Translations under genes and position numbers: made by a program | Shown here: piece by piece, positions 43,600-52,847 of the stretch | How positions within the stretch are numbered: position 1 is the stretch's first letter | Layout of the letters: the number at the start of each line of letters is the position of its first letter | DNA from: Dyadobacter koreensis | Lineage (GTDB): Bacteria > Bacteroidota > Bacteroidia > Cytophagales > Spirosomataceae | Assembly (NCBI RefSeq): GCF_900108855.1 | Contig: NZ_FNXY01000003.1 | Location: 620,001 to 684,000 of the forward strand | DNA length: 64,000 bases | Reading direction: 5' to 3' | The notes under the pieces: model-generated | Told to the model about the DNA's origin: nothing | Database searches by the model: none | Seen by the model: the letters and a program-made list of their open reading frames with translations, nothing else

Positions 43600-44271
43600 A
43601 TGAATACTAAATATATTAAGATGAAACTCATTTTGTGGATTTCTCTTGTTGCCGTCACTGGCGTTGGTTCGGTCGCATCGACTTATGAGCATAAACTCAC
43701 GGAAAATCTAATCGAAATTCAGCAATCCGGAGGTTATCAGATTGGTGATGCTGTCGGGAATTTTAGCTTGAAGAATGTTGATGGAAGAATGATATCGCTT
43801 TCTGATTTTAATTCTTCAAAAGGAATAATTGTGGTTTTCACCAGTAATCATTGCCCTTTTGCGAAAGCTTATGAAGACAGAATTATAGCACTTAACAACA
43901 AATATTCATCTCAGGGATTTCCGGTTATTGCCATCAATCCGAGCGATCCAGGCACTCATGTAGATGATTCTTTTGACAAAATGAAAGAACGTGCTTCTTC
44001 AAAAGGATATAATTATCCATATCTGGCCGACGAATCCCAGGCGACTGCCAAAGCTTTCGGAGCAGCACGCACGCCGCAGGTCTATGTCCTTTCAAAAAGC
44101 AACGGTAAATTTACTGTCCGATATATGGGTATGTTAGACGATAATCCACAGGATCCGGCTGGCGCAAGCAAGTTTTACGTAGATGAGGCTGTAAGTAATC
44201 TTATTTCCGGAAAACCTGTCGTGACGATGTCCACAAAGCCTATTGGATGCGCCATTAAATGGAAAAATTAA
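43600..44271 (+). CDS. Secreted thioredoxin-fold redoxin (AhpC/TSA-like)
   Basis: A 223-residue protein with an N-terminal signal peptide; a second ATG at 43621 (MKLILWISLVAVTGVGS) would give a more compact one. The redoxin core is clear: FSLKNVDGRMISLSDF, GIIVVFTSNHCPFAKAYEDRI, FPVIAINPSDPG, and GAARTPQVYVL with the cis-Pro. Only the first Cys is present in the active site (NHCPFAKAY), so it is closer to one-Cys peroxiredoxin-like carriers than to a CxxC thioredoxin. Forty-three bases separate it from the following lactonase-like gene. Confidence 0.88.
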   Translation: MNTKYIKMKLILWISLVAVTGVGSVASTYEHKLTENLIEIQQSGGYQIGDAVGNFSLKNVDGRMISLSDFNSSKGIIVVFTSNHCPFAKAYEDRIIALNNKYSSQGFPVIAINPSDPGTHVDDSFDKMKERASSKGYNYPYLADESQATAKAFGAARTPQVYVLSKSNGKFTVRYMGMLDDNPQDPAGASKFYVDEAVSNLISGKPVVTMSTKPIGCAIKWKN

Positions 44272-44314
44272 CTTCCCTTTTGCTACAATCCTCCATATTA
44301 CTCAGTTTCTGCCC

Positions 44315-45217
44315 ATGAAAAAGTTTGCATATTCTCTATTCATTACCCTGCTATTTTTAAGCACAATTTCTATTGCCCAAACAAGTAAAAAGTTCTCGGC
44401 TGAGGGAGAATTTACAGCCAACTGCGAAGGTCCTGCGGTTGATTCTGAAGGAAATGTTTATGCTGTAAATTTCGCAAGGGACGGTACGATTGCCCAAATG
44501 AATAAAAAAGGGAAATCAGGTTTCTTTGTGACATTACCCAAAGGTAGCACTGGAAACGGAATCCGTTTTGCTGATAAAAATACATTTTTCGTTGCTGACT
44601 TTACTGGTCATAATGTTTTGAAAGTGGATCTGATCACAAAAAACGTGACTGTTTTTGCGAACGAGCCACGTATGAACCAACCGAACGACCTTGCTATCAC
44701 CAAGAGCGGAAATATCTTTTGTTCCGATCCAAACTGGAAAGAAGGAACCGGACAAATCTGGCATGTCTCCCCGCAGGGGAAAACCAGACTTGTTGCTGAA
44801 AAGATGGGAACGACAAACGGTATTGATATCAGTCCGGACGAAAAAACTTTATATGTTAATGAAAGCGTTCAACGCAATGTGTGGGCATTTGATCTGGCAG
44901 CGGACGGGACATTATCAAACAAACGTCTGATACACAACTTCGCCGATGGAGGAATGGACGGTATGCGCTGCGACATTCTTGGAAACTTATACATAGCCCG
45001 CCACGGAAAAGGCGAAGTTGCCGTTTTATCCCCGGAAGGTAAAGTACTTCACACAATTACTACTATTGGCAAAAAGGTTTCCAATATATGTTTTGGCGGG
45101 AAAAATGGGAAAACATGCTACATCACATTACAAGACCGCGGTTGCCTCGAAACTTTCAAAGCTCAAACAGCGGGAAGAGAATGGCAGATGATGGAAGGAT
45201 TTACAGCTAAGAAATAA
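44315..45217 (+). CDS. SMP-30/gluconolactonase-like secreted protein
   Basis: A 300-residue six-bladed beta-propeller with signal peptide MKKFAYSLFITLLFLSTISIAQ, which fixes the start at 44315. SMP-30 signatures: CEGPAVDSEGNVYAVNF (metal Glu), NQPNDLAITKSGNIFCSDP (metal Asn), GTTNGIDISPDEKTLYVNES and GGMDGMRCDILGNLYIARHG (metal Asp). Members hydrolyse sugar lactones with a divalent metal. Substrate unknown. Probably in an operon with the preceding redoxin. Confidence 0.9.
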   Translation: MKKFAYSLFITLLFLSTISIAQTSKKFSAEGEFTANCEGPAVDSEGNVYAVNFARDGTIAQMNKKGKSGFFVTLPKGSTGNGIRFADKNTFFVADFTGHNVLKVDLITKNVTVFANEPRMNQPNDLAITKSGNIFCSDPNWKEGTGQIWHVSPQGKTRLVAEKMGTTNGIDISPDEKTLYVNESVQRNVWAFDLAADGTLSNKRLIHNFADGGMDGMRCDILGNLYIARHGKGEVAVLSPEGKVLHTITTIGKKVSNICFGGKNGKTCYITLQDRGCLETFKAQTAGREWQMMEGFTAKK

Positions 45218-45235
45218 TGATTTCGCTTTCATATT

Positions 45236-45271
45236 ATAAGCCTGACAGGAAAATATTCTTGTCAGGCTTAT
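45236..45271 (+). terminator. Intrinsic terminator-like hairpin
   Basis: ATAAGCCTGACAGGAA and TTCTTGTCAGGCTTAT pair over 16 bases with a single G-T wobble and a four-base loop. The T-run after it is weak. Confidence 0.65.
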
Positions 45272-45397
45272 TGCGTTTAAGCTTTATATCCACTTCAAGA
45301 AAAAATTACTGGCTTACCGCTAAAAAATAAATCGTTAAGACTTGAATAAGTTAACACTTATATATTTACTTTGCAACTCAAAGTACTTTATAGAAAT

Positions 45398-46084
45398 ATG
45401 AACACCGAAACATTACTCCGCTATTTCAAAGGAAACCATAAGATTGCGCTTCTCGCGCTGGTATCCGCATCATCTTTGATCCTGTTATTTTTCAGAATAC
45501 TCACCACCAGGCACCTTGGATTTATCTTTCTTCCATGGAATTTATTTCTTGCCTGGATACCTCTGTTTTACATCAAATGGGTCTGGCAAAGACAACTATC
45601 ACATTCTCAACCAAACTGGCTGCTGGCAATTCATTTGAGCATATGGTTACTATTTTTCCCGAACGCACCCTATATCGTTACTGATTTGCTGCATTTACGA
45701 GCGACGCCCGAGCATATGATCTGGTTTGATGCGTTGATGATCTTCACTTTTGCCGTTTCCGGATTTCTTACCGGATTGTATTCTATCAGAATAGTTTATC
45801 GGCTACTGACCCATCGATGGAATCAACAGGTAGCTTGGCTGTTTATCGCTGCATCTATGTTTTTAAGTGGCTTCGGAGTCTTTTTGGGACGATATGGCCG
45901 GTGGAATAGTTGGGACATTATTGCACAGCCAATGGCGTTGGCCCGTGGTATTTTATATAGTATGAAAGACCCATTCGCCATAAAACATACCTTCACGTTT
46001 TCGTTCGTGCTGATGTTGTTGTACTTTGCGTTCCATATTTTCGCAGAACTTAAAAGAAATGAGTCAACCCATAAATATTCGTAA
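45398..46084 (+). CDS. DUF1361 membrane protein
   Basis: A 228-residue inner-membrane protein with about six hydrophobic helices. FLPWNLFLAWIPLFYI, WLLFFPNAPYIVTDLLHLR and RYGRWNSWDI are the hallmark segments of DUF1361. The start is ATG 45398; the frame extends to a TTG at 45371. Function is unknown. Its 3' end overlaps the kinase gene by 26 bases, an unusually long overlap that suggests coupling. Confidence 0.88.
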   Translation: MNTETLLRYFKGNHKIALLALVSASSLILLFFRILTTRHLGFIFLPWNLFLAWIPLFYIKWVWQRQLSHSQPNWLLAIHLSIWLLFFPNAPYIVTDLLHLRATPEHMIWFDALMIFTFAVSGFLTGLYSIRIVYRLLTHRWNQQVAWLFIAASMFLSGFGVFLGRYGRWNSWDIIAQPMALARGILYSMKDPFAIKHTFTFSFVLMLLYFAFHIFAELKRNESTHKYS

Positions 46085-46436
46085 AGCGCTTAAAAGTTTT
46101 CGTTATGCCGGCGTTGGCATGTACGACCTGTTTCGGCAGGAAAACAACGCTAAGATTCATTTAATTGCCGCAGCACTGATTTTAATCGCTGGCATCTGGT
46201 TCGAGATTTCAACAATTGAGTGGTGCATTATCGTAATTCAAATTGCGCTGGTCTGGTCAGCAGAAGCATTTAACACTGCCATCGAAAAATTAGCTGACAC
46301 GGTGACTACAGATTATCACCCTTCAATCAAAATTGTAAAAGATGTTGCGGCTGCCGGTGTTTTGATTTTGGCGATTTCAGCAGTTATCGTAGCCGGATTT
46401 ATCTTTTTGCCCAAGGTCCTGGAATATCTGAATTAA
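46059..46436 (+). CDS. dgkA: Diacylglycerol/undecaprenol kinase family protein
   Basis: A 125-residue integral membrane kinase. It starts MSQPINIRKALKSFRYAGVG; the family signatures are QENNAKIHLIAAALI, SAEAFNTAIEKLADTV (catalytic Glu and metal site) and VKDVAAAGVLILA. Bacteroidota and Firmicutes members mostly phosphorylate undecaprenol, recycling the cell-wall lipid carrier. The start lies inside the DUF1361 gene, so both proteins are probably made together. Confidence 0.92.
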   Translation: MSQPINIRKALKSFRYAGVGMYDLFRQENNAKIHLIAAALILIAGIWFEISTIEWCIIVIQIALVWSAEAFNTAIEKLADTVTTDYHPSIKIVKDVAAAGVLILAISAVIVAGFIFLPKVLEYLN

Positions 46437-46464
46437 TATTTTATTGTCCGAACCCGATTTCAAC

Positions 46465-47589
46465 ATGTCATCAAATCAGGAATCTTTACATACGTTGAAT
46501 GAAATCCGCGACTTGATGGAGCGGTCTAATAAATTTTTATCACTGAGCGGATTAAGCGGCGTATTCGCAGGCGTTTTTGCTTTGATAGGCGCAGCGGTGG
46601 CATATGTCCGTTTAAAAACAGACTGGTTCACTGAGAGTTTTTCTTATGACAATTCAGATGCACTCAGCCAAAGCGAGGTCATACGTTTCCTGCTTCTTGA
46701 CGGAATTCTTGTTTTATTCCTTTCACTAACCTTTGGCATTTTTCTGACGATCCGAAAAAGCCAGAAAAAAGGATTTCAGGTTTGGAATAAAAATTCCCGC
46801 CGACTAGTTGTCAGTATGATTATTCCTTTGGCTACCGGAGGAATATTTTGTCTTGCCATGTTGTCTTATGGATACATCTGGCTTGTTTTGCCAGCAACTT
46901 TAATTTTTTATGGCTTGGCGTTAGTCAATGCAAGCCGTCATACCTGGCCGGAAGTTTTCTACATGGGCATTTTTGAAATTATTATTGGAAGCCTGGCACT
47001 GTTTTTCACAGGATTTTCGCTGCTTTTCTGGGCAATTGGTTTTGGCATATTACATATTGTCTATGGTTTTGCCATGTACAACAAGTATGACCGGGAAGGA
47101 GAAATGATTGACAAATCATCCCGAAAAGGCGGAATTGCTGCGATAGCACTTTTTCTTTTGACAGCAACATTTTGCCAGGCACAAATTTCCGCACCGACTG
47201 CTATTCCTATTGACAGCACCGCTAGAAAATGGTATGATAAAGAAACGATTTACCTTCAAGGCAGCAACAGTTATATTAAAGACAACATTCTCTATAAAGG
47301 TCAGAAAGCTATAAAACGAGAATTCATGATTTCGCCCGGCGGGATGCAGTTGTATGTCAGTTCCAGAAAAAAGAGAAATATCGCATTGGTAATTTCCCTT
47401 GCGGGCTCCGGAGGATCCATTGCTTCGTTGATAACAGGAAACCGGGATTCCTTAAAAAAGTTTTTCTGGGTTTCTCTCGGAACCGGTCTGGCATCTACAA
47501 TAATCACTGCACAGGCCAACAATCAGCGCGATCAGGCTGTATGGCTGAGAAATCGCGACGCGCTACTTTTTATGGAAGTCAATAAGTAG
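46465..47589 (+). CDS. Membrane protein with apparent C-terminal fusion
   Basis: A 374-residue protein of unknown function. Residues 1-212 contain a helical start (LHTLNEIRDLMERSNKFLSLSGLSG) and six hydrophobic helices ending MYNKYDREGE. Residues from 214 (MIDKSSRKGG) then look like an independent signal peptide (IAAIALFLLTATFCQAQ) followed by a periplasmic domain with a last hydrophobic stretch. This suggests two former genes joined in frame. Start at ATG 46465; a TTG at 46444 is possible. The winged-helix gene 31 bases downstream is a frequent partner of the first part in Bacteroidota as far as I recall. Confidence 0.75.
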   Translation: MSSNQESLHTLNEIRDLMERSNKFLSLSGLSGVFAGVFALIGAAVAYVRLKTDWFTESFSYDNSDALSQSEVIRFLLLDGILVLFLSLTFGIFLTIRKSQKKGFQVWNKNSRRLVVSMIIPLATGGIFCLAMLSYGYIWLVLPATLIFYGLALVNASRHTWPEVFYMGIFEIIIGSLALFFTGFSLLFWAIGFGILHIVYGFAMYNKYDREGEMIDKSSRKGGIAAIALFLLTATFCQAQISAPTAIPIDSTARKWYDKETIYLQGSNSYIKDNILYKGQKAIKREFMISPGGMQLYVSSRKKRNIALVISLAGSGGSIASLITGNRDSLKKFFWVSLGTGLASTIITAQANNQRDQAVWLRNRDALLFMEVNK

Positions 47590-47620
47590 TTTAAAAATGA
47601 CTTCATAACTTGCAGGCAGA

Positions 47621-47917
47621 ATGGAATGGTTAGAGAAATTTAATAAAGTTTTTGAAAGCAAAATCCGTCTGGGACTTATGTCTGTCCTGGTCGTAAATGA
47701 CGCCGTAAGTTTCAATGAACTGAAAGAATTATTACAACTCACGGACGGCAATCTTGCCTCACATCTCAAGGCATTGGAAGAAACGGAATATATTCTGGTT
47801 CAAAAACAGTTTTTAGGGCGAAAACCAAACACAACATACAAAGCAACCGAAGCAGGCCAAAAGGCGTTTACAGACCATTTGCAAGTGCTGGAAAATATGA
47901 TTCGCTCGAATATGTGA
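47621..47917 (+). CDS. Winged-helix transcriptional regulator (HTH_34-like)
   Basis: A 98-residue one-domain regulator. The winged helix-turn-helix is seen in SKIRLGLMSVLVVNDAVSFNELKELLQLTDGNLASHLKALEE, with wing KQFLGRKPNTTYKATEAGQKAF. This is the MarR/ArsR-like HTH_34 type often coded beside a membrane protein it may control. The preceding fused membrane protein is the probable partner. No Cys or metal site is visible. A strong terminator follows. Confidence 0.9.
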   Translation: MEWLEKFNKVFESKIRLGLMSVLVVNDAVSFNELKELLQLTDGNLASHLKALEETEYILVQKQFLGRKPNTTYKATEAGQKAFTDHLQVLENMIRSNM

Positions 47918-47941
47918 GTGATCGCTTAAAAGTTTATCCAT

Positions 47942-47975
47942 AAAAAAAGCAGAGCTTTAAGGCTCTGCTTTTTTT
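47942..47975. terminator. Bidirectional intrinsic terminator
   Basis: AAAAAAAGCAGAGC pairs perfectly with GCTCTGCTTTTTTT around a six-base loop, between the convergent winged-helix and DUF2911 genes. Confidence 0.88.
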
Positions 47976-47990
47976 CATATAGGCCGTTAC

Positions 47991-48503
47991 TCAGAACTTC
48001 ATAGGAACCGAGAATCCAGCTTTATCCCATTGAAAATCAAGTTTGGTATCTGCAACTGTGAAAGTCAGTGCTTCCTTAGAAGTTGCATAAGTCTTCGCAG
48101 GAACTGTTACTTTCAGAACATCTTTTCCTTTAATTTCTTCGTACTTATAAGCTCCCCATTGTTTCAATTCGCTGTTCAGGATAAGTGTCCACTCCTTTTC
48201 AGTTGGAATTGCAAATAATGTGTAAGTTCCGGCTTTAACAGGTTTTCCTGCAAAAGTTCCGTCTTTTTTAAAAGTGATCTCGGTCGCGTTGTTCGCTCCG
48301 ATTCTCCAAACCTTACCATATTTCTCTAAACCTTCTGATCCTTCTTTTCCAAATAAAACACGTCCGCGTTTTGAAGGCTGTCCATAAGCCACAGAAACGT
48401 TTTTGCTTTCTGCCGTAATTCTTGGACTGTCAGGTGCTTTTTGTGCTGATGCGAATGTAAAACCTACTAAGGCTAAAAATAAAGTGAAAAATGTTGCTTT
48501 CAT
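47991..48503 (-). CDS. DUF2911 secreted protein
   Basis: A 170-residue protein with signal peptide MKATFFTLFLALVGFTFASAQ. It then follows the DUF2911 family pattern: VSVAYGQPSKRGRVLFG, WRIGANNATEITF, AGTYTLFAIPTEKEWTLILN, and a closing beta-strand DFQWDKAGFSVPMKF. The domain is a beta-sandwich and the function is unknown. Single gene, divergent from recG. Confidence 0.9.
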   Translation of the reverse strand: MKATFFTLFLALVGFTFASAQKAPDSPRITAESKNVSVAYGQPSKRGRVLFGKEGSEGLEKYGKVWRIGANNATEITFKKDGTFAGKPVKAGTYTLFAIPTEKEWTLILNSELKQWGAYKYEEIKGKDVLKVTVPAKTYATSKEALTFTVADTKLDFQWDKAGFSVPMKF

Positions 48504-48603
48504 AAATTTGGTTAAGATGATGGTTGTTTGTTTTGACTAACGAAATACGTAATTCAAAAGTTGTTAATCAAGTCATTTAGTTCAAATTTCGTACTTTTGA
48601 AAA

Positions 48604-50724
48604 ATGAGTTCCGAAGCACACATACCAGTACGTACCAATTTTTTCGATACCAAAATCGATTTCCTCAAAGGCGTTGGCCCGCAAAGAGCGGCATTGCTCA
48701 ACCAGGAGTTGGGAATCTTTACCTATGGCGATTTACTTCAGCATTATCCATTTCGGCACGAAGACAGAACCATCTTTCACCGGATCAGCCAGTTAACGGA
48801 ACTTATGCCTGCGGCTCAAATCAAAGGCAGGCTCAGAGAATGGACAATTGTGGGTGAAGGAGGGAAAAAACGTCTGGTCGGGCAATTCACGGATGGTACC
48901 GGAACGATCGAACTGGTGTGGTTTCAAAGTATTAACTATTTCGAAAAATATCTTCGCCCAAACGGCGAATATATCGTGTATGGAAAACCAGTAGCGTTCG
49001 GATCGAAATGGAGTATTACGCACCCGGAGATCGAACTGCTGACGCCGGACAATGAAAAAGGCGGATACTGGCAACCCGTTTATCCACTCACCGAAAAGCT
49101 TCGCAGGAAATTTGTTGATTGTAAGGCGATCAGTAAAATGATAACCAGCCTGCTGGAAATCGCCAGACCGCATATTCGTGAAACGTTGCCTGAAAATCTG
49201 GTCCAGAAATACCGGATGGTTACGAAAGCAGACGCGCTCTGGAATCTACATAATCCGCAAAGCCAAGCCTGGCTTCACCAGTCGCAGAGACGACTTAAAT
49301 TTGAAGAACTGTTTTACAATCAGTTCAGGCTGATCAAAAACAAGCTCCTTCATAAGACGGAATTTCCCGGACTCGTTTTTACCAAAACAACGTTACTTCG
49401 GGAGTTTTATGATAATCATTTGCCCTTCGAATTAACAGGAGCACAAGTCCGCGTTCTTCATGAAATCCGGGAAGATCTGAAAACGGGGAAGCAAATGAAC
49501 CGTTTGTTGCAGGGAGATGTGGGTTCCGGAAAAACAATTGTTGCTTTTATCACAATGCTTCTTGCACTGGATAATGATGCTCAGGCCTGCCTTATGGCGC
49601 CAACAGAAATTTTAACAGACCAGCATTATCAGGGACTGAAACAATTTGCTGATCTGTTAGGTATAAATATTGGGAAACTGACCGGTTCGACGAAAAAGAA
49701 AGACCGGGAATTAATCCACGAGCAACTTCTCGATGGTTCTATGCAGATCATTGTGGGAACGCACGCATTGATAGAAGATATTGTCCAGTTTAAAAATCTG
49801 GGTTTGTGCGTCATTGATGAACAGCACAGATTTGGCGTTGCACAGCGCAGTAAATTGTGGGCGAAAAATAAGTCGACCAATCCGCATATGCTGGTTATGA
49901 CTGCGACACCTATACCAAGAACGCTCGCTATGACACTTTACGGAGACCTGGATATTTCAGCGATCAATGAATTGCCGGCAGGAAGAAAACCAATTAAAAC
50001 CGTTCATCGCTATGACGCACATCGCCTTTCCGTTTTTGGTTTTTTGAAAGATGAAATTGCTAAAGGGAGGCAGGTATATATGGTTTATCCGCTGATCGAG
50101 GAATCTGAAAAACTAGATTTGAAGGATCTTATGGATGGTTATGAAAGCGTTTCCCGTGCTTTTCCCGATGTTCCATTGAGCATCTTACACGGAAAAATGA
50201 AGCCGAAAGACAAAGATTTTGAAATGGCTCGTTTTGTAAAAGGTGAAACAAAAATAATGGTGGCGACCACAGTTATCGAAGTGGGCGTAAACGTCCCGAA
50301 TGCTTCCGTAATGGTTGTTGAAAATGCTGAGCGTTTCGGGTTATCCCAGCTTCATCAGCTGCGTGGGCGTGTCGGCCGTGGAGCAGAACAATCGTACTGT
50401 ATTTTAATAACGGATTACAAGATCAGTAAGGAAACCAAACTAAGGCTGGAAACCATGTGCAGAACAAATGATGGTTTTGAAATTGCTGAAGTAGATTTGC
50501 AGCTTCGGGGACCGGGAGATATTTCAGGTACACAGCAAAGCGGCCTAATGGATTTGTTAATTGCAAATCTGGCGCAGGATGGAGAAATTTTAAAAGCCGC
50601 CAGAATTTCCGCAGAAGGTATCCTCAATACAGATCCGGATTTGCTTACGCCGGAAAACGCTCCTATCCGGAATCATATTAATAACATGCGGAAGGAAGAA
50701 ACGAACTGGAGTCGGATTAGTTGA
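48604..50724 (+). CDS. recG: ATP-dependent DNA helicase RecG
   Basis: A 706-residue branch-migration helicase that remodels stalled forks and Holliday junctions. N-terminal wedge/OB domain (KGVGPQRAALLNQELGIFTYGDLLQHYPFRHEDR). Helicase motifs: Walker A LLQGDVGSGKTIVA, motif II as DEQHRFGV, motif III TATPIPRTLA, motif V VATTVIEVGVNVPNA and motif VI QLRGRVGRG. The C-terminal RecG wedge-contact region is complete. Standard length; monocistronic. Confidence 0.97.
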   Translation: MSSEAHIPVRTNFFDTKIDFLKGVGPQRAALLNQELGIFTYGDLLQHYPFRHEDRTIFHRISQLTELMPAAQIKGRLREWTIVGEGGKKRLVGQFTDGTGTIELVWFQSINYFEKYLRPNGEYIVYGKPVAFGSKWSITHPEIELLTPDNEKGGYWQPVYPLTEKLRRKFVDCKAISKMITSLLEIARPHIRETLPENLVQKYRMVTKADALWNLHNPQSQAWLHQSQRRLKFEELFYNQFRLIKNKLLHKTEFPGLVFTKTTLLREFYDNHLPFELTGAQVRVLHEIREDLKTGKQMNRLLQGDVGSGKTIVAFITMLLALDNDAQACLMAPTEILTDQHYQGLKQFADLLGINIGKLTGSTKKKDRELIHEQLLDGSMQIIVGTHALIEDIVQFKNLGLCVIDEQHRFGVAQRSKLWAKNKSTNPHMLVMTATPIPRTLAMTLYGDLDISAINELPAGRKPIKTVHRYDAHRLSVFGFLKDEIAKGRQVYMVYPLIEESEKLDLKDLMDGYESVSRAFPDVPLSILHGKMKPKDKDFEMARFVKGETKIMVATTVIEVGVNVPNASVMVVENAERFGLSQLHQLRGRVGRGAEQSYCILITDYKISKETKLRLETMCRTNDGFEIAEVDLQLRGPGDISGTQQSGLMDLLIANLAQDGEILKAARISAEGILNTDPDLLTPENAPIRNHINNMRKEETNWSRIS

Positions 50725-50728
50725 TGGA

Positions 50729-51047
50729 TTAAGCAGATTGTAAATTCGTAAAATTACTCTTCGAAAAATGTTTCACGGCACCTCTGCTCGCCTTTTGTTC
50801 CGCATGCCATAGATCGTAATTCTTCTGTAAATTCATCTTGTCCCAAATGCTTCCGAAAGCTTGACAGCCATCTCCGGACTTATACCTGATTTTTATTCAG
50901 AATTTGAGACAGTGTTTTTCTATTTACACCTAACCCTTCTGCAATTTCAGTTATAGTATAAGCATCACCTGTCTCTTTCCTCAATTCTTGAATCAAACCA
51001 CTTAAAATCACACCTGGGTGTGAGGGACTCATTCCTCTTTCTAACAT
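50729..51047 (-). pseudogene. higA: Decayed HigA-type antitoxin
   Basis: Three pieces of one XRE-type antitoxin lie in different frames. Piece 1, ATG 51047 to TAA 50880, encodes MLERGMSPSHPGVILSGLIQ through the helix-turn-helix TEIAEGLGVNRKTLSQILN (55 residues). Piece 2 continues in another frame as ISPEMAVKLSEAFGT. Piece 3 (50836-50729) is NLQKNYDLWHAEQKAS. Together they match HigA/VapI order (HPGE, RKTLS, ISPEMA, NLQ..YDLW) but with at least two frameshifts and a small deletion, so it is a pseudogene. It may still yield a short DNA-binding peptide. Confidence 0.75.
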
Positions 51048-51164
51048 GTCGGTGGCGTTTGGTGATAATCAGAAAATCCAAATCGTAAGCATTGCTGAGA
51101 GCTTGGAAGAATTATCATCTTCGAAAAACAAATTAAATCCTTTATGCTGAATCCTTTCAATCAT
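51048..51164 (-). pseudogene. higB: Decayed HigB-type toxin
   Basis: Directly upstream of the higA remnant. ATG 51164 opens a 31-residue frame MIERIQHKGFNLFFEDDNSSKL, which is the start of HigB/RelE-type toxins. It then jumps, in another frame, to NAYDLDFL and DYHQ, which resemble the C-terminal end (NAYDVDxxDYH). The middle of the toxin, including its catalytic centre, is deleted. The higB-then-higA order is the standard one for this family. Confidence 0.65.
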
Positions 51165-51357
51165 CTGGCAGATTTACCATCGACCAAATCATTTTAAGTT
51201 GACACGATTAATCCATTGATAAGTAATGCACGATCATAATTCACCCGGCCATAGACTTTATTCTAAGCGCCGATTAAATGTGAGAAGCAAATTAGATAAA
51301 TAAAAAAGCCCCAAAAGCTATCAACTTTTGAGGCTTAGAGAGAAAATAAATATTTTC
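51165..51357. other. Rest of the recG-kinase gap
   Basis: Between the higB remnant and the kinase gene no coding frame of note is seen apart from the kinase terminator at 51306-51336. AT-rich and stop-rich sequence. Confidence 0.5.
51306..51336 (-). terminator. Intrinsic terminator of the sugar-kinase gene
   Basis: AAGCCCCAAAAG and CTTTTGAGGCTT pair with one mismatch. On the minus strand six T follow the hairpin. Confidence 0.8.
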
Positions 51358-52701
51358 CTACGCAACAACTTCCCGAATCTCATTAATAAATTCAAACGAT
51401 TGAGGACGTGTAACATGAAGTGCCGCACCAAGAGAAGTTGCATAAGGCAAATCAGTTGCGTATACTTTATGCTCAGGGAAGTTACGCGCTACAAGCCTGG
51501 TAAAGATCTCATTTTTTGAAAATCCACCGTCAATATAAATCGCCTGCACCTCGTTAATACCGATCAGGTTCAAAGATACGGTCAGCATATCTGTAAGTCC
51601 CTTTAACAAATGATGATACGCTGCTTCCGGCGTTGCGAAAGCACTAACCTGCCATTCCTTTGTATTAGCTTCCGGGAAAGGTCCGTTTCCTGTCATGCAG
51701 GCTGCGTAAAATTTGGGTGTATCTGCCTTTAAAATTTCTTCGTTAAATGCTACTTTCTTGTAAAAGTCACCATCGACATGAAAATATTCAGCGATTCGTT
51801 TGACCTGAAAATCATGCTCCCTCCCCATAAAAAGACGGGAAGTGGTCACCCCGCTTCCTTCCGGCGTCAGGTAGTTCATACAATCCCTGTCGAGCTGCTG
51901 AGATGTTAACGGTTTAGAATAAAACGGATTAAAATTGATACACCAGGTTCCTGTTGATAACAACACAAATGGCTTTTTCACAGCCATCCGGTATGGCACC
52001 AACGCAGAAGAACTATCATGCAAACCAAACCCAGACTGAATCGCTTTTTCACCATCACGATAAATGAAAGATGACGATGCAAGCACCGGCGGCAGTTTTT
52101 TCTGAATGGCTTCATCTTTAACCCATTCATGATAATCCCACATTTCAAAACTCCAAAGTGCTGTATGACAACCAATTGAAGTATAATCACTCGCTTTTCT
52201 TCCCGTTAACAGGAACAAAATATATTGTGGCAAATGCAAAGAAGAAACGATTTTAGCATAGACTTCCGGCTTAGTATGTTTCAGCCAGTAAAGCTGCATA
52301 CCCGAATTCAACATACCCATTGGCGGAGAACCAGTCTGGAGGCTAATTCTGGTCGGATCGCCGTGTTTGCTGTAAAATTGATTTAATAACGACTCGGGAA
52401 GCGGTTTCAAATAAGAATATAACGGAGTCACCGGTTTATTGCTCGCATCCAAATGAACCAGACTAGCACCATAAGCAGCAGCATTTACCGCCTGAATCTG
52501 ATATTTAGGATTATTTTTAAGATCATTCCAACGCTCCTGAACCCACTTGGTAAGAAGTTCAATATTTTCAGTTGGGAATCCATCCTCATCCGTCGTTTCT
52601 GGCAGTGATTCTGCAACTTCTTCTATAATCTGATACTTTTCATCAAAAAGTACATACTTTTTATTGGTCCTGCCAATATCAAAAACCGCCGTTACTTTCA
52701 T
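51358..52701 (-). CDS. FGGY-family carbohydrate kinase
   Basis: A 447-residue sugar kinase of the FGGY/actin-like ATPase superfamily. N-terminal phosphate-1 motif FDIGRTNKKYVLFD, SIGCHTALWSFEMWDYHEW, catalytic Asp region FGLHDSSSALVPY, phosphate-2 type LLSTGTWCINFNP and adenosine motif IYIDGGFSKNEIF. It resembles rhamnulokinase and fuculokinase more than glycerol or xylulose kinase; the substrate is not certain. No isomerase, aldolase or transporter gene is adjacent, which is unusual for this family. Confidence 0.88.
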   Translation of the reverse strand: MKVTAVFDIGRTNKKYVLFDEKYQIIEEVAESLPETTDEDGFPTENIELLTKWVQERWNDLKNNPKYQIQAVNAAAYGASLVHLDASNKPVTPLYSYLKPLPESLLNQFYSKHGDPTRISLQTGSPPMGMLNSGMQLYWLKHTKPEVYAKIVSSLHLPQYILFLLTGRKASDYTSIGCHTALWSFEMWDYHEWVKDEAIQKKLPPVLASSSFIYRDGEKAIQSGFGLHDSSSALVPYRMAVKKPFVLLSTGTWCINFNPFYSKPLTSQQLDRDCMNYLTPEGSGVTTSRLFMGREHDFQVKRIAEYFHVDGDFYKKVAFNEEILKADTPKFYAACMTGNGPFPEANTKEWQVSAFATPEAAYHHLLKGLTDMLTVSLNLIGINEVQAIYIDGGFSKNEIFTRLVARNFPEHKVYATDLPYATSLGAALHVTRPQSFEFINEIREVVA

Positions 52702-52847
52702 TATTTTGAATGCGCTATCACTTTTAATCTACGGAAATCTATTTTTCGGTTAATATACTGACTTTACTTTAAAAGGTACACCCCTAACCGGACTTTTTAA
52801 AATCTTACTTATTCAACGAAAAGCCTAAAAGCATAGCAAGACATTTT

